Positions 17,312 through 26,951 are shown, counted from the first letter of the stretch. The stretch: 64,000 bases of DNA from Enterococcus gilvus ATCC BAA-350 (GCF_000407545.1 NZ_ASWH01000002.1:682001-746000); one strand, 5' to 3'. Notes: generated from the sequence alone by a model not told the origin. Program-made: numbers and translations.

Positions 17312-18145
17312 ATGGATATTAAAGCGATCGTATTAGACATTGACGGGACATTGCTGAACTCAAAAAAGAAGATCTCTGAAAAAACAAAACAAGCATTGAT
17401 CAACGCACAAAAGAAAGGCGTTAAAGTGATATTGGCTTCGGGGCGACCGACTCCAGGGATGTTTGGGTTGGCAGAAGAACTAGAAATGACGAAATATGAA
17501 GGGTATTTGGTCTCCTACAATGGGGCGCGGGTGACGGATTGCTTAACAAAGGAGGTCATTTTTAACCAAGCGATGGCTGTTGAAACAAGCCAAGCGATCT
17601 TAGAGCATCTGAAAAAATTTAATGTACAGCCAATGATTGACAAGGATGACTATCTTTATGTAAATGACGTTTACAACGGGATGCTTGATTTACCAGAGGG
17701 GCCCTTCAATATTATTCAATATGAATCGCGGGGCGGCAATTTCAAGCTTTGCGAAATAGATGATTTGGCGGCATTTGCCACCTTCCCTATTAACAAAATC
17801 TTGATCGCTGCTCAGCCAGACTATTTGCAGGAGCATGCAGAAGCCATCCATGCACCCTTTGATGAGACCGTGACGGCTGCCTTTTCTGCTCCTTTCTATT
17901 TTGAATTTACAGATAAAGGAATCGACAAAGCTAAGGCCTTGAATGCGGTATTCCCTGAAATGGGTATTCATTCCTATAACATGATCGCATTCGGCGATGG
18001 GCAAAATGACCGTTCGATCATTGAATATGCTGGGATCGGTGTGGCGATGGGCAATGCGGTAGACGAACTGAAGGCCATCGCAGACGATGTGACCCTATCT
18101 TGCGATGAAGACGGTATTGCCGCAGGATTAGAAAAATATCTTTAA
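17312..18145 (+). CDS. Cof-type HAD-family sugar phosphatase (YidA-like)
   Basis: 277 residues. Motif I is LDIDGTLLNS, motif II is LASGRPTPG, the motif III Lys lies in the DKGIDKAKAL region and motif IV is FGDGQNDRSII...GVAMGNA. The large alpha/beta cap between motifs II and III marks the Cof (IIB) subclass. These cytosolic enzymes dephosphorylate various sugar phosphates, and the true substrate cannot be read from sequence. It is a single gene with its own ribosome binding site (GGACGTGG) and is closed by a strong terminator. Confidence 0.9.
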   Translation: MDIKAIVLDIDGTLLNSKKKISEKTKQALINAQKKGVKVILASGRPTPGMFGLAEELEMTKYEGYLVSYNGARVTDCLTKEVIFNQAMAVETSQAILEHLKKFNVQPMIDKDDYLYVNDVYNGMLDLPEGPFNIIQYESRGGNFKLCEIDDLAAFATFPINKILIAAQPDYLQEHAEAIHAPFDETVTAAFSAPFYFEFTDKGIDKAKALNAVFPEMGIHSYNMIAFGDGQNDRSIIEYAGIGVAMGNAVDELKAIADDVTLSCDEDGIAAGLEKYL

Positions 18146-18148
18146 ACA

Positions 18149-18190
18149 AAAAACCAGCTTTTAAGGAAATTATCCTTAAAAGCTGGTTTT
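18149..18190. terminator. Bidirectional terminator between convergent genes
   Basis: A stem of about 18 bp pairs AAAACCAGCTTTTAAGGA with its complement around a short AT loop, with A and T runs on the two sides. It lies between the plus-strand HAD gene and the minus-strand B3/B4 gene and can serve both. Confidence 0.92.
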
Positions 18191-18901
18191 TTATGCTTCC
18201 ATTTGTGGGTTTGCGGCGGTCAAGACCCCATCGACACCTTCCACAGCGAAATAATCCGTGATTCGCTGCTTCAATGCCTGCATCGCTTGATCGGCGCGTG
18301 CAGCCTGTTCTTCATTGACAGATTCCATAAAGAAAATCGCGTCATGAGTATCTTCTGTCAACATGGTTCGTTGGGATTCCCGCCAGTTTAAGCAACGGCA
18401 AATGGCCCCTTCCTCATCAGCATAAATGATTTCCCCGGGTAGCGCTGGTGCATCTTCTTCCGCCCCCAAAGGTAAAAAAGATTCACCGCCTGCGGCTTGA
18501 CCCAAATGAATCGTACCGACGACCTTCTCTAAATCCTCTCCGCCACAAGGAACTGCGAATTCGAGTGACACACTATTGTAAATGTCCACTAAAGGATTGA
18601 TGGGGTGAAATCCACGATCTTGACTCACACGTTTCAGCAGTGCTTCGATGGATGAACGTGCACCTTTTTTAGTTTTGAACTTACTAAAAGCCTCGCGCCA
18701 CTGGGCAATAACCGTATTTTGACTTAATGTCTCATTTGTAAGAAAAGCTTGGGCTGCTTCTTTTCCATCGGTCAATAACTGTGTCAAAAAGAGATCAGAC
18801 GCTTTCCCCTTATTTTCTCCAATGCCCTTGACGATCAATACATGAATCTGCGCCTCGGGAAAGATTTCCCAAAAAGACGCCTCTACGTTAACGGTTGTCA
18901 T
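18191..18901 (-). CDS. B3/B4 domain protein (Phe-tRNA synthetase beta editing-domain relative)
   Basis: 236 residues, no membrane segment. The core (about 60-180) matches the B3/B4 fold of PheT. Visible features are HPINPLVDIYNSVSLEFAVPCGG, GTIHLGQAAGGE, PGEIIYADEEGAICRCLNWRES and RTMLTED. Free-standing B3/B4 proteins are common in Firmicutes. They are thought to act on misacylated tRNA or other substrates, but this is not established for this one. It is a single gene. Confidence 0.82.
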   Translation of the reverse strand: MTTVNVEASFWEIFPEAQIHVLIVKGIGENKGKASDLFLTQLLTDGKEAAQAFLTNETLSQNTVIAQWREAFSKFKTKKGARSSIEALLKRVSQDRGFHPINPLVDIYNSVSLEFAVPCGGEDLEKVVGTIHLGQAAGGESFLPLGAEEDAPALPGEIIYADEEGAICRCLNWRESQRTMLTEDTHDAIFFMESVNEEQAARADQAMQALKQRITDYFAVEGVDGVLTAANPQMEA

Positions 18902-18988
18902 ACCTTCACTCCTTTTTTGTATACAGTAATTTTACACTACAAATGGCGTTTTAAATCTATTTTTGCGACTTTTCTAAAGCACACATTT

Positions 18989-19657
18989 TTAAGCGTCGTT
19001 TCCCACCTGCACCAGCGCCCTCAGTTTCTCCACGTCAATTCGATAGCCCCGTTTATTCTTTTCAATGTAGCCTTCTTCTCGTAAATACTTGAATGTGTGG
19101 GTCAAATGACGATAACTCACCCCTAAATAATCGGCGATCTGCGTATTTTTTTCGCAATATTGGCCGTTCACCGACACTTCGATTAATAATGCCGCAAGAC
19201 GATATTTCAGCTCAAAGGTTTGCGCATTCGAGAAATGAGTCATGCGCAAAAGAAGTTTTTCCCCTATGTACTTAGCGATCCACGCAGAAAACGCGGGATC
19301 GGTCCTCAGCATTTTTTCTACCTCCGGCATACGAATCGCCAAACAGCGAACCGTATCAATGGCCACGACATCCTTCGCTTCCTCCTCTGCTTGTACCAAA
19401 GTCAATTCACCGATCAAATCTCCCGGCTCAAGAAATTGCAAAATCAGTGTTTTTCCATTAGGTTCCTGTTGAACGATGCGAGCTTTTCCTGCTAAAAGGA
19501 TGAGTAAATGAGACACCGTTGCCCCTTGATGAAGGAGCGGTTCATTTCGATCGTACGTCCTAACGACACTGTGCTTTAATAGATCCCCTGTAAAATGAGC
19601 TCGGTGTAATCGCTGAAGCTCCTGCGCCACAGAGGAATCCGTTGTTTTTTTCATCAT
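18989..19657 (-). CDS. Crp/Fnr-family transcriptional regulator (YeiL-like)
   Basis: 222 residues. A cyclic-nucleotide-binding-type beta roll occupies residues 30-125 (LLHQGATVSHLLILLAGKARIV, then FLEPGDLIGELTLV), and a C-terminal winged helix has TQIADYLGVSYRHLTHTFKYLREEGYI. No Cys cluster for an FNR iron-sulphur centre is seen at the N-terminus. The effector is unknown. It is divergent from the membrane protein gene at 19736, 78 nt away, which is its most likely target. The start could be either of two adjacent ATGs. Confidence 0.88.
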   Translation of the reverse strand: MMKKTTDSSVAQELQRLHRAHFTGDLLKHSVVRTYDRNEPLLHQGATVSHLLILLAGKARIVQQEPNGKTLILQFLEPGDLIGELTLVQAEEEAKDVVAIDTVRCLAIRMPEVEKMLRTDPAFSAWIAKYIGEKLLLRMTHFSNAQTFELKYRLAALLIEVSVNGQYCEKNTQIADYLGVSYRHLTHTFKYLREEGYIEKNKRGYRIDVEKLRALVQVGNDA

Positions 19658-19735
19658 AACTAGGCTATATCTCCTATTGATCGTTTTTTATGTCCTGCAT
19701 ACTTATCCTATCAATTCATTATTGGAGGAACAACT

Positions 19736-20341
19736 ATGACGAATCAAAAAACGAAAACTCTTTCCTTTCTTTATTATCTCCTTAGCGCCTTTGGCATCAG
19801 TTTGACGTTGAAGGCAGGAATCGGTGTCAGCAGCTTCAACTCTCTGAACGCAACGGTTGCTGCCTTTAGTCACATCAAGATTGGTACGATCACCACGGGA
19901 TTGAACTTCCTGTTTTTAATAGGCTGTATCGCATTAGACGAAAAACGACAATTAAAGGATTATGTCACCATGGCTGCGGCACTCCTCTGCTTTGGCTCGA
20001 CAATCAATCTCTTCACCTATTTCATTTTTCCGCTCTTTTCACTGGATGCGTATTTCTTGAATTGTCTGCTGTTTGTTTTAGGGACGCTCATTGCAGGCTT
20101 TGGGACTGGAAAAGTCTTGAAATACCGCTGGTTGAAATTTCCGATCGAGACATTCTGTGTCTTTTTGACCGAACGGACGACCCTCAGCTTCAAATATTAT
20201 CGCTACAGCATCGACCTTCTTTGTATTCTAGGTGCTCTGATACTCACCTTTTCCTTCCATTTACCTTTGATGGTCCGAGAAGGGACATTGATCAGCTTTC
20301 TCTTATTATCACCCACGATCGCTTTTGCAAATAGAGAATAA
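19736..20341 (+). CDS. YczE/YyaS/YitT-family membrane protein
   Basis: 201 residues with five predicted membrane helices. The N-terminal LSAFGISLTLKAGIGVSSFNSLNATVA matches the family's conserved AGLG-like stretch near the first helix. These are integral membrane proteins of unknown activity in Firmicutes. The start is supported by GGAGG 7 nt upstream. It is divergent from a Crp-type regulator that probably controls it. Confidence 0.8.
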   Translation: MTNQKTKTLSFLYYLLSAFGISLTLKAGIGVSSFNSLNATVAAFSHIKIGTITTGLNFLFLIGCIALDEKRQLKDYVTMAAALLCFGSTINLFTYFIFPLFSLDAYFLNCLLFVLGTLIAGFGTGKVLKYRWLKFPIETFCVFLTERTTLSFKYYRYSIDLLCILGALILTFSFHLPLMVREGTLISFLLLSPTIAFANRE

Positions 20342-20358
20342 AAAAGTGACGCATCCAG

Positions 20359-22884
20359 TTATTCTTTTTTTAAAACCCTTCGAGCCAGCTTAATCAAATC
20401 ATACCAGCAAACGGAGACCATTCCTAAAGCCGCACAGATCGCTAATTGCGTCAACGACAATGGTGCCAGATCCAAAAAACTGTTTATCGGCGCGTAGATC
20501 AATGCAAGTAAAATGAGCATCGTTCCACCAAGGATCAGCCAGATCACTTTATCATGGATCAACTTGATAAAGGTCTGGATGCCAAATAGATGATTGGAAC
20601 TATTGACTTGAACTAGGAAAAGATTGGCTACGATCAAAACAGCTAATCCCATAGTGCGGGCCAGTTCATCATTTGACGGATTTTGCTGCAAAGTAAGATA
20701 GTAAGCCAGAAAAGACGCAACGAAAATAACCAGTCCCTGCACCACACTTTTGACTAGCAACCCTCTGCTCAGGATACTTTCTTTCGGATCACGAGGCGGC
20801 CGGTCCATGATATCCGGCTCGCTAGGCTGTCTTTCCAACACGACGGAGCACGTTGGGTCAATGACTAATTCCAACAGCACCACATGTACAGGTAAAAGCA
20901 GTAGCGCGGCTTGCGGAATACCAAGAATCGGACCGAAAAGCGCGGTCAACGCGATGGGGATGTGAATCACAAAAATATACCCGATGGCCTTTTTAATATT
21001 GTCGTAGATCCGGCGACCATCTTTCACGGTACTTACAATAGTAGAAAAATCATCATCCATTAAAATCAAGTCGGCGGCTTCTCTGGATACTTCAGAACCT
21101 CTTTTGCCCATCGCGATCCCGATATCCGCATATTTTAAAGCCGGTGCATCGTTCACCCCATCGCCAGTCATTGCAACGACTTCACCTCTTGCCTTGAACG
21201 CTTGGACGATGCGCATTTTATGCTCAGGAGTCACTCGTGAGAAAATCGTGATATCGGCGACTTTTTCTTTTAGTTCCTCAGCGGTCAGGGTATCGATCTC
21301 CACGCCTGTGATAAACTCATCGGTATTTGCGATCCCAACGTTTCGTGCAATCGCTCCTGCTGTCACACCGTTATCCCCCGTAATCATCACGACTTTGATG
21401 CCGGCTTTCTGACACTGCTGAATGTCCTCAGCTACGCCTTTTCTTGGCGGATCAGACAGACCAATCAGTCCAAGAAAATTCAGCTCGCACGCTTCAATCG
21501 TCTTCGGAACCTCAGCTTCGGTCGAGACGATTTGTTCGCCTACCGCAATCACTCGCAAGCCTTCGTGAGAAAAGCGATCAATCACCTCCGCGATTTCCGC
21601 TCTCTTCTTCGAATCAACAGCAGAAATGTTTAGTACACTTTCTGGTGACCCTTTGACCGTGATTTCGATTCGAGCATTCCGGTCCCAGACATGCCCCATC
21701 ATTTTTAGTTCATCGGTAAAAGGGTATTCCTTCACCAATTGTCCGTTAAATAATCGTTCTTTGCTCCAGCCATGGGCTTCATCGTACTCTAGCATGGCAA
21801 TTTCCATTGGATCGTACGGCTCAGTTTCACTAGCAAGACCCATGGTTTCGATCAATCGATCTTCCGCTTGATTCGCCGTCACCCATATTTCGGATACCGT
21901 CATTTTATTTTCGGTGATGGTCCCGGTTTTATCCACGGCTAAAACGGAAACAGCACCCATGGTTTCAACAGCTGGCAATTTCCTGATCAATGACTGTTTC
22001 TTCGCCAAGCGCCAGGCACCCATCGAAAGAAAGACTGTCAAAACAACCGGAAACTCTTCAGGAATCATCGCCATCGCAATCGTGATGCCGGATAAAATAC
22101 TTTCTACAAAACGGGCTTTTAATGGCAGATCAGCATCATTGAAAAAGGTCACGACCGCGACAAGTGTCAAGAAAATCAAGGCTATGATGGCACAGACTTT
22201 GACTAATTTCCCGATTTGTTTATCTAACGGCGTCGCTTCTTCTTCAGCCGAGGCTAAATGTTTCCCAATTTTTCCATATTCAGTTTTCGTCCCTATCTTA
22301 TCGACCAAAATCGTCCCGCTGCCCGTCGTCACCAGCGTCCCGGTATAAACGTAGTCCTCACGCCAATAGTCTTCTGAAGTAGATTCTTCCGTTTCAGCCA
22401 GCGTCTTCCAAACCGCTTCAGCCTCACCTGTCAAAGAAGACTCGTTGATTCTCAGGTCATTAGCCTTGATCACAAAGCCGTCAGCCGGAACTTTGACCCC
22501 TTCTTCAATCAGCATCAAATCTCCTGGAACCAATTCCTGGCTCAAAATTTCATTTGATTGCCCCTCGCGAATCACTTTGATTTTTGGTGCAGAGAGATCT
22601 TTTAACGCATTCAAGGTTTGATCCGTTTTCCATTCTTGGATCACTTCAATGGCGATAATGACCACCACGAAGACCAGCATGATCAACCCATCTTTAGGCT
22701 CGCCTAAAAAGAAATAAATCAACGCCGCTACGATCAACAGCAGAAACATCGGTTCCAGAATAATATGAAGAATCTTCAGGTAAAACGGCTCCTTCTTTTT
22801 TTGTTCTAGCTGATTCAGCCCGAATTCATCCCTTTTTCGCGCGACTTGTTCTTTCGTTAACCCATTCCAATCTATCTTTTTCAT
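20359..22884 (-). CDS. P-type cation-transporting ATPase (Ca2+-ATPase-like, P2 group)
   Basis: 841 residues from the ATG at 22882-22884, preferred to one 18 nt upstream because AAGGGAAG lies before it. All P-type motifs are visible: SLTGEAEAV (actuator), DKTGTITENK (phosphorylated Asp), KGSPES (nucleotide binding) and MTGDGVNDAPAL (hinge). There are about ten membrane segments and the N-terminus is of cation-ATPase type. The fourth membrane segment reads IPEEFP where SERCA-like pumps have PEGLP, so the transported ion is uncertain. It is a single gene, convergent with the YczE-type gene. Confidence 0.92.
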   Translation of the reverse strand: MKKIDWNGLTKEQVARKRDEFGLNQLEQKKKEPFYLKILHIILEPMFLLLIVAALIYFFLGEPKDGLIMLVFVVVIIAIEVIQEWKTDQTLNALKDLSAPKIKVIREGQSNEILSQELVPGDLMLIEEGVKVPADGFVIKANDLRINESSLTGEAEAVWKTLAETEESTSEDYWREDYVYTGTLVTTGSGTILVDKIGTKTEYGKIGKHLASAEEEATPLDKQIGKLVKVCAIIALIFLTLVAVVTFFNDADLPLKARFVESILSGITIAMAMIPEEFPVVLTVFLSMGAWRLAKKQSLIRKLPAVETMGAVSVLAVDKTGTITENKMTVSEIWVTANQAEDRLIETMGLASETEPYDPMEIAMLEYDEAHGWSKERLFNGQLVKEYPFTDELKMMGHVWDRNARIEITVKGSPESVLNISAVDSKKRAEIAEVIDRFSHEGLRVIAVGEQIVSTEAEVPKTIEACELNFLGLIGLSDPPRKGVAEDIQQCQKAGIKVVMITGDNGVTAGAIARNVGIANTDEFITGVEIDTLTAEELKEKVADITIFSRVTPEHKMRIVQAFKARGEVVAMTGDGVNDAPALKYADIGIAMGKRGSEVSREAADLILMDDDFSTIVSTVKDGRRIYDNIKKAIGYIFVIHIPIALTALFGPILGIPQAALLLLPVHVVLLELVIDPTCSVVLERQPSEPDIMDRPPRDPKESILSRGLLVKSVVQGLVIFVASFLAYYLTLQQNPSNDELARTMGLAVLIVANLFLVQVNSSNHLFGIQTFIKLIHDKVIWLILGGTMLILLALIYAPINSFLDLAPLSLTQLAICAALGMVSVCWYDLIKLARRVLKKE

Positions 22885-23305
22885 CTCGATTCTTCCCTTC
22901 ATTTTTTATAAATCGATTGCTCCATCATACGTTTTTGTGAAGGTATTTACGAGAAATAATGATCACTTTTTAGTAGATTGTAACTGTTTAGCAAGGGAGA
23001 AAATACAGGCTGCCCCTCCCCTTAAAAAATAAAAACAAGGCTGCCCTAAAATTAAAGTAAGTGGTATTAAAAGATAGATTCGTGGCGCCATCGAGTAAGA
23101 AAAAGGGCCGCTAGATCAAAAAAACAATGAAGACTAACCCTGATTCGTTAGTTTCCATTGTTTTTAAATACGAATTAATTTTGGAATTGCTTGCAGAAAT
23201 GAACTTTAGCTGTACACCCCAGATAAAGTTTCTATATAAAAAATGCGCTTCTCTTCACCTATTCTCCCATACTTGCTAGAATAAACGAGTAAAGGAAGTG
23301 TGGAA
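22885..23305. other. Intergenic region with an orphan hairpin terminator
   Basis: About 420 bp without a supported gene. The P-type ATPase promoter should be near 22900-22960. A short near-repeat of AGGCTGCCC occurs at about 23008 and 23039. The terminator-like hairpin at 23121-23165 has no gene in front of it on either strand. The sequence between about 22985 and 23120 might be a short RNA or a gene remnant, but I cannot identify it. Confidence 0.4.
23121..23165. terminator. Orphan Rho-independent terminator-like hairpin
   Basis: AACAATGAAGACTAAC pairs with GTTAGTTTCCATTGTT around an 8-nt loop, with one mismatch. A runs before and T runs after let it work in either direction. No coding gene ends at it. 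Confidence 0.7.
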
Positions 23306-23656
23306 ATGCTACAAATCAAACGAGCGTACACTCCCGCCAGCGAATCCGACGGGTACCGGGTGCTAGTCGACCGATTATGGCCGCGTGGAAAATCCAAGGA
23401 AACAGAAAAGATCGATCTTTGGCTGAAGGCGATCGCACCAAGCAACGAGCTGCGAAAATGGTTCAATCATGATCCAGAAAAGTATTTTGACTTTAAGAAA
23501 AAATATCAGGCGGAGCTGCAAAGCGGAGATCAGAAAGAGGCACTAGAAACGCTAGAGGCCCTACTCCGAGAACAAGAAGATGTAACCTTAGTATATGGGG
23601 CAAAAGATGAATCTCATAATAATGCGCAGGTATTGTATGATTTATTAAGCAAATGA
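23306..23656 (+). CDS. DUF488 family protein (YeaO-like)
   Basis: 116 residues from the ATG at 23306; AAGGAAG is 7 nt upstream, whereas the GTG at 23300 is too close to it. The conserved signature [30 protein letters not shown] and HDPEKYFDF define DUF488. It is a small cytosolic protein of unknown biochemistry. It is a single gene, convergent with the DeoR gene that follows. Confidence 0.9.
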   Translation: MLQIKRAYTPASESDGYRVLVDRLWPRGKSKETEKIDLWLKAIAPSNELRKWFNHDPEKYFDFKKKYQAELQSGDQKEALETLEALLREQEDVTLVYGAKDESHNNAQVLYDLLSK

Positions 23657-23683
23657 AGCAGATTCTGAGCGAGCCTGCTTCTT

Positions 23684-24454
23684 TTAATACAAACATTTGA
23701 TATGATGCTGATTCAGTTTTTCCAATTTATCTGTCTCTAGTGGTTTATCAGTGATCAAATAATCGATCTCATAACAAGATACACCTTGATACATATATTT
23801 GTGATCTAATTTATCACTAGTCGCTAAAACGACTAAATGATTCGCTTGCCGACGAAAAGCCTTTTTTATCAAGGCTTCACCTTCATGTGTTTCTGTCAGG
23901 CCATGTTCGAAATCTAGTCCTCTGCAGCCGATGATCGCCAGATCCGCATTATACGTCAATATATCATTATAGGCTTTTGATCCATTGATAGTGGCTCTTT
24001 TCGGCACGATTGAGCCGCCCAAAACCGAAACATGGGCCGTCGTAAATTCACTCAGCATCGCTGCCGTCAGTACACCATTGGTAATAATCTGTAAGCCATC
24101 AAATCGGCTGAGGTTTTTTACCAAATGAAGGCTAGTCGTACTTGAATCGAGAAAAATGACCATATCGTCTTTGATCAACGTCTCGGCCACATTGGCAATA
24201 TATTGTTTGTTGTCCTCTTCATTTAATTGGGTAACTTTCATCAAATAAGGAACATCGATTTTCTTATTATCGACAATCATCGCACCACCGCGTGTTCGTC
24301 TGATCAAGCCACTTTGCTCTAGCAGCACCAGATCTCTCTTCACTGTGGCCTCGCTGTAATTGACAAGCTCGATCAAATCAATGACGCGAGCAAATTGATG
24401 CACCTTCAAATAATTAACGATTTGCTGTTGACGATCTTCAATGGCGTTTAGCAT
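23684..24454 (-). CDS. DeoR-family regulator of the fructose-type PTS operon
   Basis: 256 residues from the ATG at 24452-24454, with GAGGAGG 7 nt upstream; a 12-codon upstream extension lacks a site. The HTH reads DRQQQIVNYLKVHQFARVIDL with YSEATVKRDLVLLE and TRGGAM. The sensor domain has FLDSSTTSLHLVKNL, ITNG and VLGGSIVPK. It lies downstream of the PTS and aldolase genes and probably represses them through the repeats at 27462-27498. Confidence 0.88.
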   Translation of the reverse strand: MLNAIEDRQQQIVNYLKVHQFARVIDLIELVNYSEATVKRDLVLLEQSGLIRRTRGGAMIVDNKKIDVPYLMKVTQLNEEDNKQYIANVAETLIKDDMVIFLDSSTTSLHLVKNLSRFDGLQIITNGVLTAAMLSEFTTAHVSVLGGSIVPKRATINGSKAYNDILTYNADLAIIGCRGLDFEHGLTETHEGEALIKKAFRRQANHLVVLATSDKLDHKYMYQGVSCYEIDYLITDKPLETDKLEKLNQHHIKCLY

Positions 24455-24555
24455 AAAGCAGCCTCCTCGGAAATAGTATCTTCTAATCATTATACGTAAG
24501 TAGAAAAAGGAAAGAAAGACAGGCTTTCGTTTTTTGAAAGCACTGCCTTTTCGAA

Positions 24556-25416
24556 TTAATATAGTTCGGCTTTTCCGATAGTGTTTAACACACTTAACTT
24601 GTGTCTCACCACTTCTTTAACCTTCTCGTTTGCCATGGGATAAACCTCATTTGGCTCATACATTGCTGGATTTTTACTTAAAATATCCCGCAAAGCATCA
24701 AAGAAAACACTCTTGAGGTCTGAGCTCAAGTTCACTTTTGCAACACCATATTTCACTGCTTCGCTGACTTCTGAATCCGGATTCCCCGACCCGCCATGCA
24801 AGACAAATGGCAGATCGATCCGTTGGTTCAGTTCCTTCAACAGTTCAATATTCAATTTAGGAGTCAGGTCTTTTGGATAAAGCCCATGCGCCGTACCAAT
24901 TGCGACTGCTAAGGTATCAATCCCGGTCTTTTCGACAAAATCCTCAGCCTGATCTGGGTCAGTATAAATAATGTTTGCTGATCCGCCTTCTGCTGAACCA
25001 TTATTGCCGATCGTTCCTAGTTCCGCTTCCACTGACACATTCACACCATGAGCCAACGCCACTACCTGTTTGGTGATTTCTAGATTATCTTCATAGTCTT
25101 GGACAGAAGCATCAATCATCACGGATGTATAGCCATTTCGAATCGCTCGCATGACATCATTGATCGTTCCACCATGATCCATATGGATGACGACTGGAAC
25201 TTTGCTTTTGTGAGCGTAATCCTTCACAGCGGCTACAAACTCATCATTTAGATAGGAAATCTCATCCGGATGAATTTCTAAAATGACAGGTGCATTTTGC
25301 TCCTCAACTTCCTCCATGATCGCTTTCAGCATATCATAGCTACAAATGTTAAATGCAGGGACTGCAAACTTATTTTCTTTCGCAACTTTTAATAAATCCT
25401 TCATCGTATACAACAT
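24556..25416 (-). CDS. Class II ketose-bisphosphate aldolase (fructose/tagatose type)
   Basis: 286 residues. Zn-binding His residues lie in VVIHMDHGG, AIGTAHGLYPKD and FVLHGGSGNP, and the catalytic Asp follows VIHMD. KVNLSSDL is the phosphate-binding loop. It cleaves a ketose 1,6-bisphosphate (fructose, tagatose or similar) to dihydroxyacetone phosphate and an aldehyde. Its ATG overlaps the stop of the EIIBC gene (TAATG). No 1-phosphofructokinase is present, so the imported sugar may already arrive as a substrate, or a kinase lies elsewhere. Confidence 0.93.
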   Translation of the reverse strand: MLYTMKDLLKVAKENKFAVPAFNICSYDMLKAIMEEVEEQNAPVILEIHPDEISYLNDEFVAAVKDYAHKSKVPVVIHMDHGGTINDVMRAIRNGYTSVMIDASVQDYEDNLEITKQVVALAHGVNVSVEAELGTIGNNGSAEGGSANIIYTDPDQAEDFVEKTGIDTLAVAIGTAHGLYPKDLTPKLNIELLKELNQRIDLPFVLHGGSGNPDSEVSEAVKYGVAKVNLSSDLKSVFFDALRDILSKNPAMYEPNEVYPMANEKVKEVVRHKLSVLNTIGKAELY

Positions 25417-26822
25417 TAGACTTCCACCTCATTAGTTAATTTTTCATTTGATATTTGCTTTTCTGTAATCGGTTTTTTCAGCAATCCAACAGTCACCGCT
25501 GTCACAATCGTTCCTGCAACAATCGCTAGAATATACATCGGTAAATTATTCATGACATTTGGGATTAACATCACCCAGATCCCGCCATGTGGCGCCATCG
25601 AGGTGACACCCGCAGCCATGGAGATTCCTGCTGCCGTTGCAGAGCCCAGCATCAAACTGGGAATGACACGAATAGGATCGGCGACCGCAAAAGGAATAGC
25701 CCCTTCTGTAATATAGGAAGCACCTAATATCCAGCAGGATTGGCCTGATGTCCGTTCTTCTTTGTTAAACTTATGTTTGAATAAGATTGTTGCTAATGCT
25801 AGACCTAATGGCGGTGTCATTCCTGCTGCCATACATGCGGCGATCGGAGCATTTACACCAGCAGACATCAAACCAATCGAGAAGGTCGAAATCGATTTAT
25901 TGATTGGTCCGCCCATATCAGCCGCCATCATCACACCAATCAATAATCCAAACATCAGACCTGAAGTATTACCAAGCCCGTTCAACCAGCTAGTCAAGGC
26001 ATCTAAGACCCACGCAATTGGCTTATCGATCAAGAAGACCATCGCTAATCCAATTACTAAAATAGAAACCAGTGGAACAACGATCAATTGATAAATAGCT
26101 GCAAATTGTTTCTTAATATTGATTTTATTTGCCAAGAAATCCGTTGCGTAACCTGCTAATAATCCACCAATCATCCCGCCTAAGAATCCCGAGCCACCAT
26201 TCGCAGCCAGTAAACCTGCAACGATCCCTGGTGCAAAGCCTGCTTTCCCAGCAATTGAACTAGCGATCCCCGCTCCAAGTGCTGGTACCATCATGGCGAA
26301 AGCCGTTCCCCCTCCAATCGTCGACAACGCGCCAGCCAAAACATTATAATCAGCAGATTTCGGATCAGATGCTGTGATCCCGAAGGCAAAACTTAAGGCG
26401 ATAATAATTCCGCCAGCGATGACAAATGGCAGCATATAGTTCACACCATTCATGAAATGATTGTAGATACCAATCTGATGCGACTTCTCCTCACTTTTAC
26501 TGGAAGTTGAGATTTTGATCGTACCCACATCGTTGAGTACTTCTTCTATCACTAGCTCTGGCTCCTTGATTGCTCGACCCGTAGAGACTCTTTTAACCCT
26601 TTTTCCAGCAAATCGACTCATATCGATATCCTTATCAATGGCTAATATAATGGCATCCGCCCGTGAGATTTCTTCGATAGTCAATTCATTTTCAATTTTT
26701 GCTCCTTGCGTTTCGATCTTTACCATATGACCCAAACCAGTAGCAGTTATCTCTAGTTTTTCGGCGGACATGTAGGTATGTGCAATTCCTGTAGGACAAG
26801 CAGTAATTCCAACAATATTCAT
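25416..26822 (-). CDS. PTS fructose-family EIIBC permease
   Basis: 468 residues. The EIIB domain comes first (residues 1-95), with the phosphorylated Cys in ITACPTGIAHTYMSAE. An EIIC domain follows (about 125-455) with many membrane segments and the conserved GGIIIALSFAFG and GGPINKSIS stretches. The lack of an EIIA domain is made good by the separate EIIA gene upstream. It imports and phosphorylates fructose or a related sugar. The end is coupled to the aldolase gene. Confidence 0.95.
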   Translation of the reverse strand: MNIVGITACPTGIAHTYMSAEKLEITATGLGHMVKIETQGAKIENELTIEEISRADAIILAIDKDIDMSRFAGKRVKRVSTGRAIKEPELVIEEVLNDVGTIKISTSSKSEEKSHQIGIYNHFMNGVNYMLPFVIAGGIIIALSFAFGITASDPKSADYNVLAGALSTIGGGTAFAMMVPALGAGIASSIAGKAGFAPGIVAGLLAANGGSGFLGGMIGGLLAGYATDFLANKINIKKQFAAIYQLIVVPLVSILVIGLAMVFLIDKPIAWVLDALTSWLNGLGNTSGLMFGLLIGVMMAADMGGPINKSISTFSIGLMSAGVNAPIAACMAAGMTPPLGLALATILFKHKFNKEERTSGQSCWILGASYITEGAIPFAVADPIRVIPSLMLGSATAAGISMAAGVTSMAPHGGIWVMLIPNVMNNLPMYILAIVAGTIVTAVTVGLLKKPITEKQISNEKLTNEVEV

Positions 26823-26951
26823 GATTGTTCCTCCTTATTCGTTTTAAAATACTATTGAATTAATCCGATTTAAATGCTGTGTACTCTTCATAACAAGCGC
26901 TTGTTTATTCATTTGCTCTATCTTGCCAAATACTATTCAAGGAACACCAAA
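26823..26951 (-). promoter_or_regulatory. EIIA-EIIBC spacer with a 14-bp perfect palindrome
   Basis: The 129-nt gap holds AACAAGCGCTTGTT at 26892-26905, a perfect palindrome with the AAGCGCTT core seen in catabolite sites. It does not match the full cre consensus at its outer positions. It may be a regulator site or a short hairpin tuning expression of EIIBC. Confidence 0.4.

Noticed and set aside
26892..26905. cre site in the EIIA-EIIBC gap
   Set aside because: The palindrome lacks the outer TG and CA positions of the cre consensus, so it is listed only as a palindrome.
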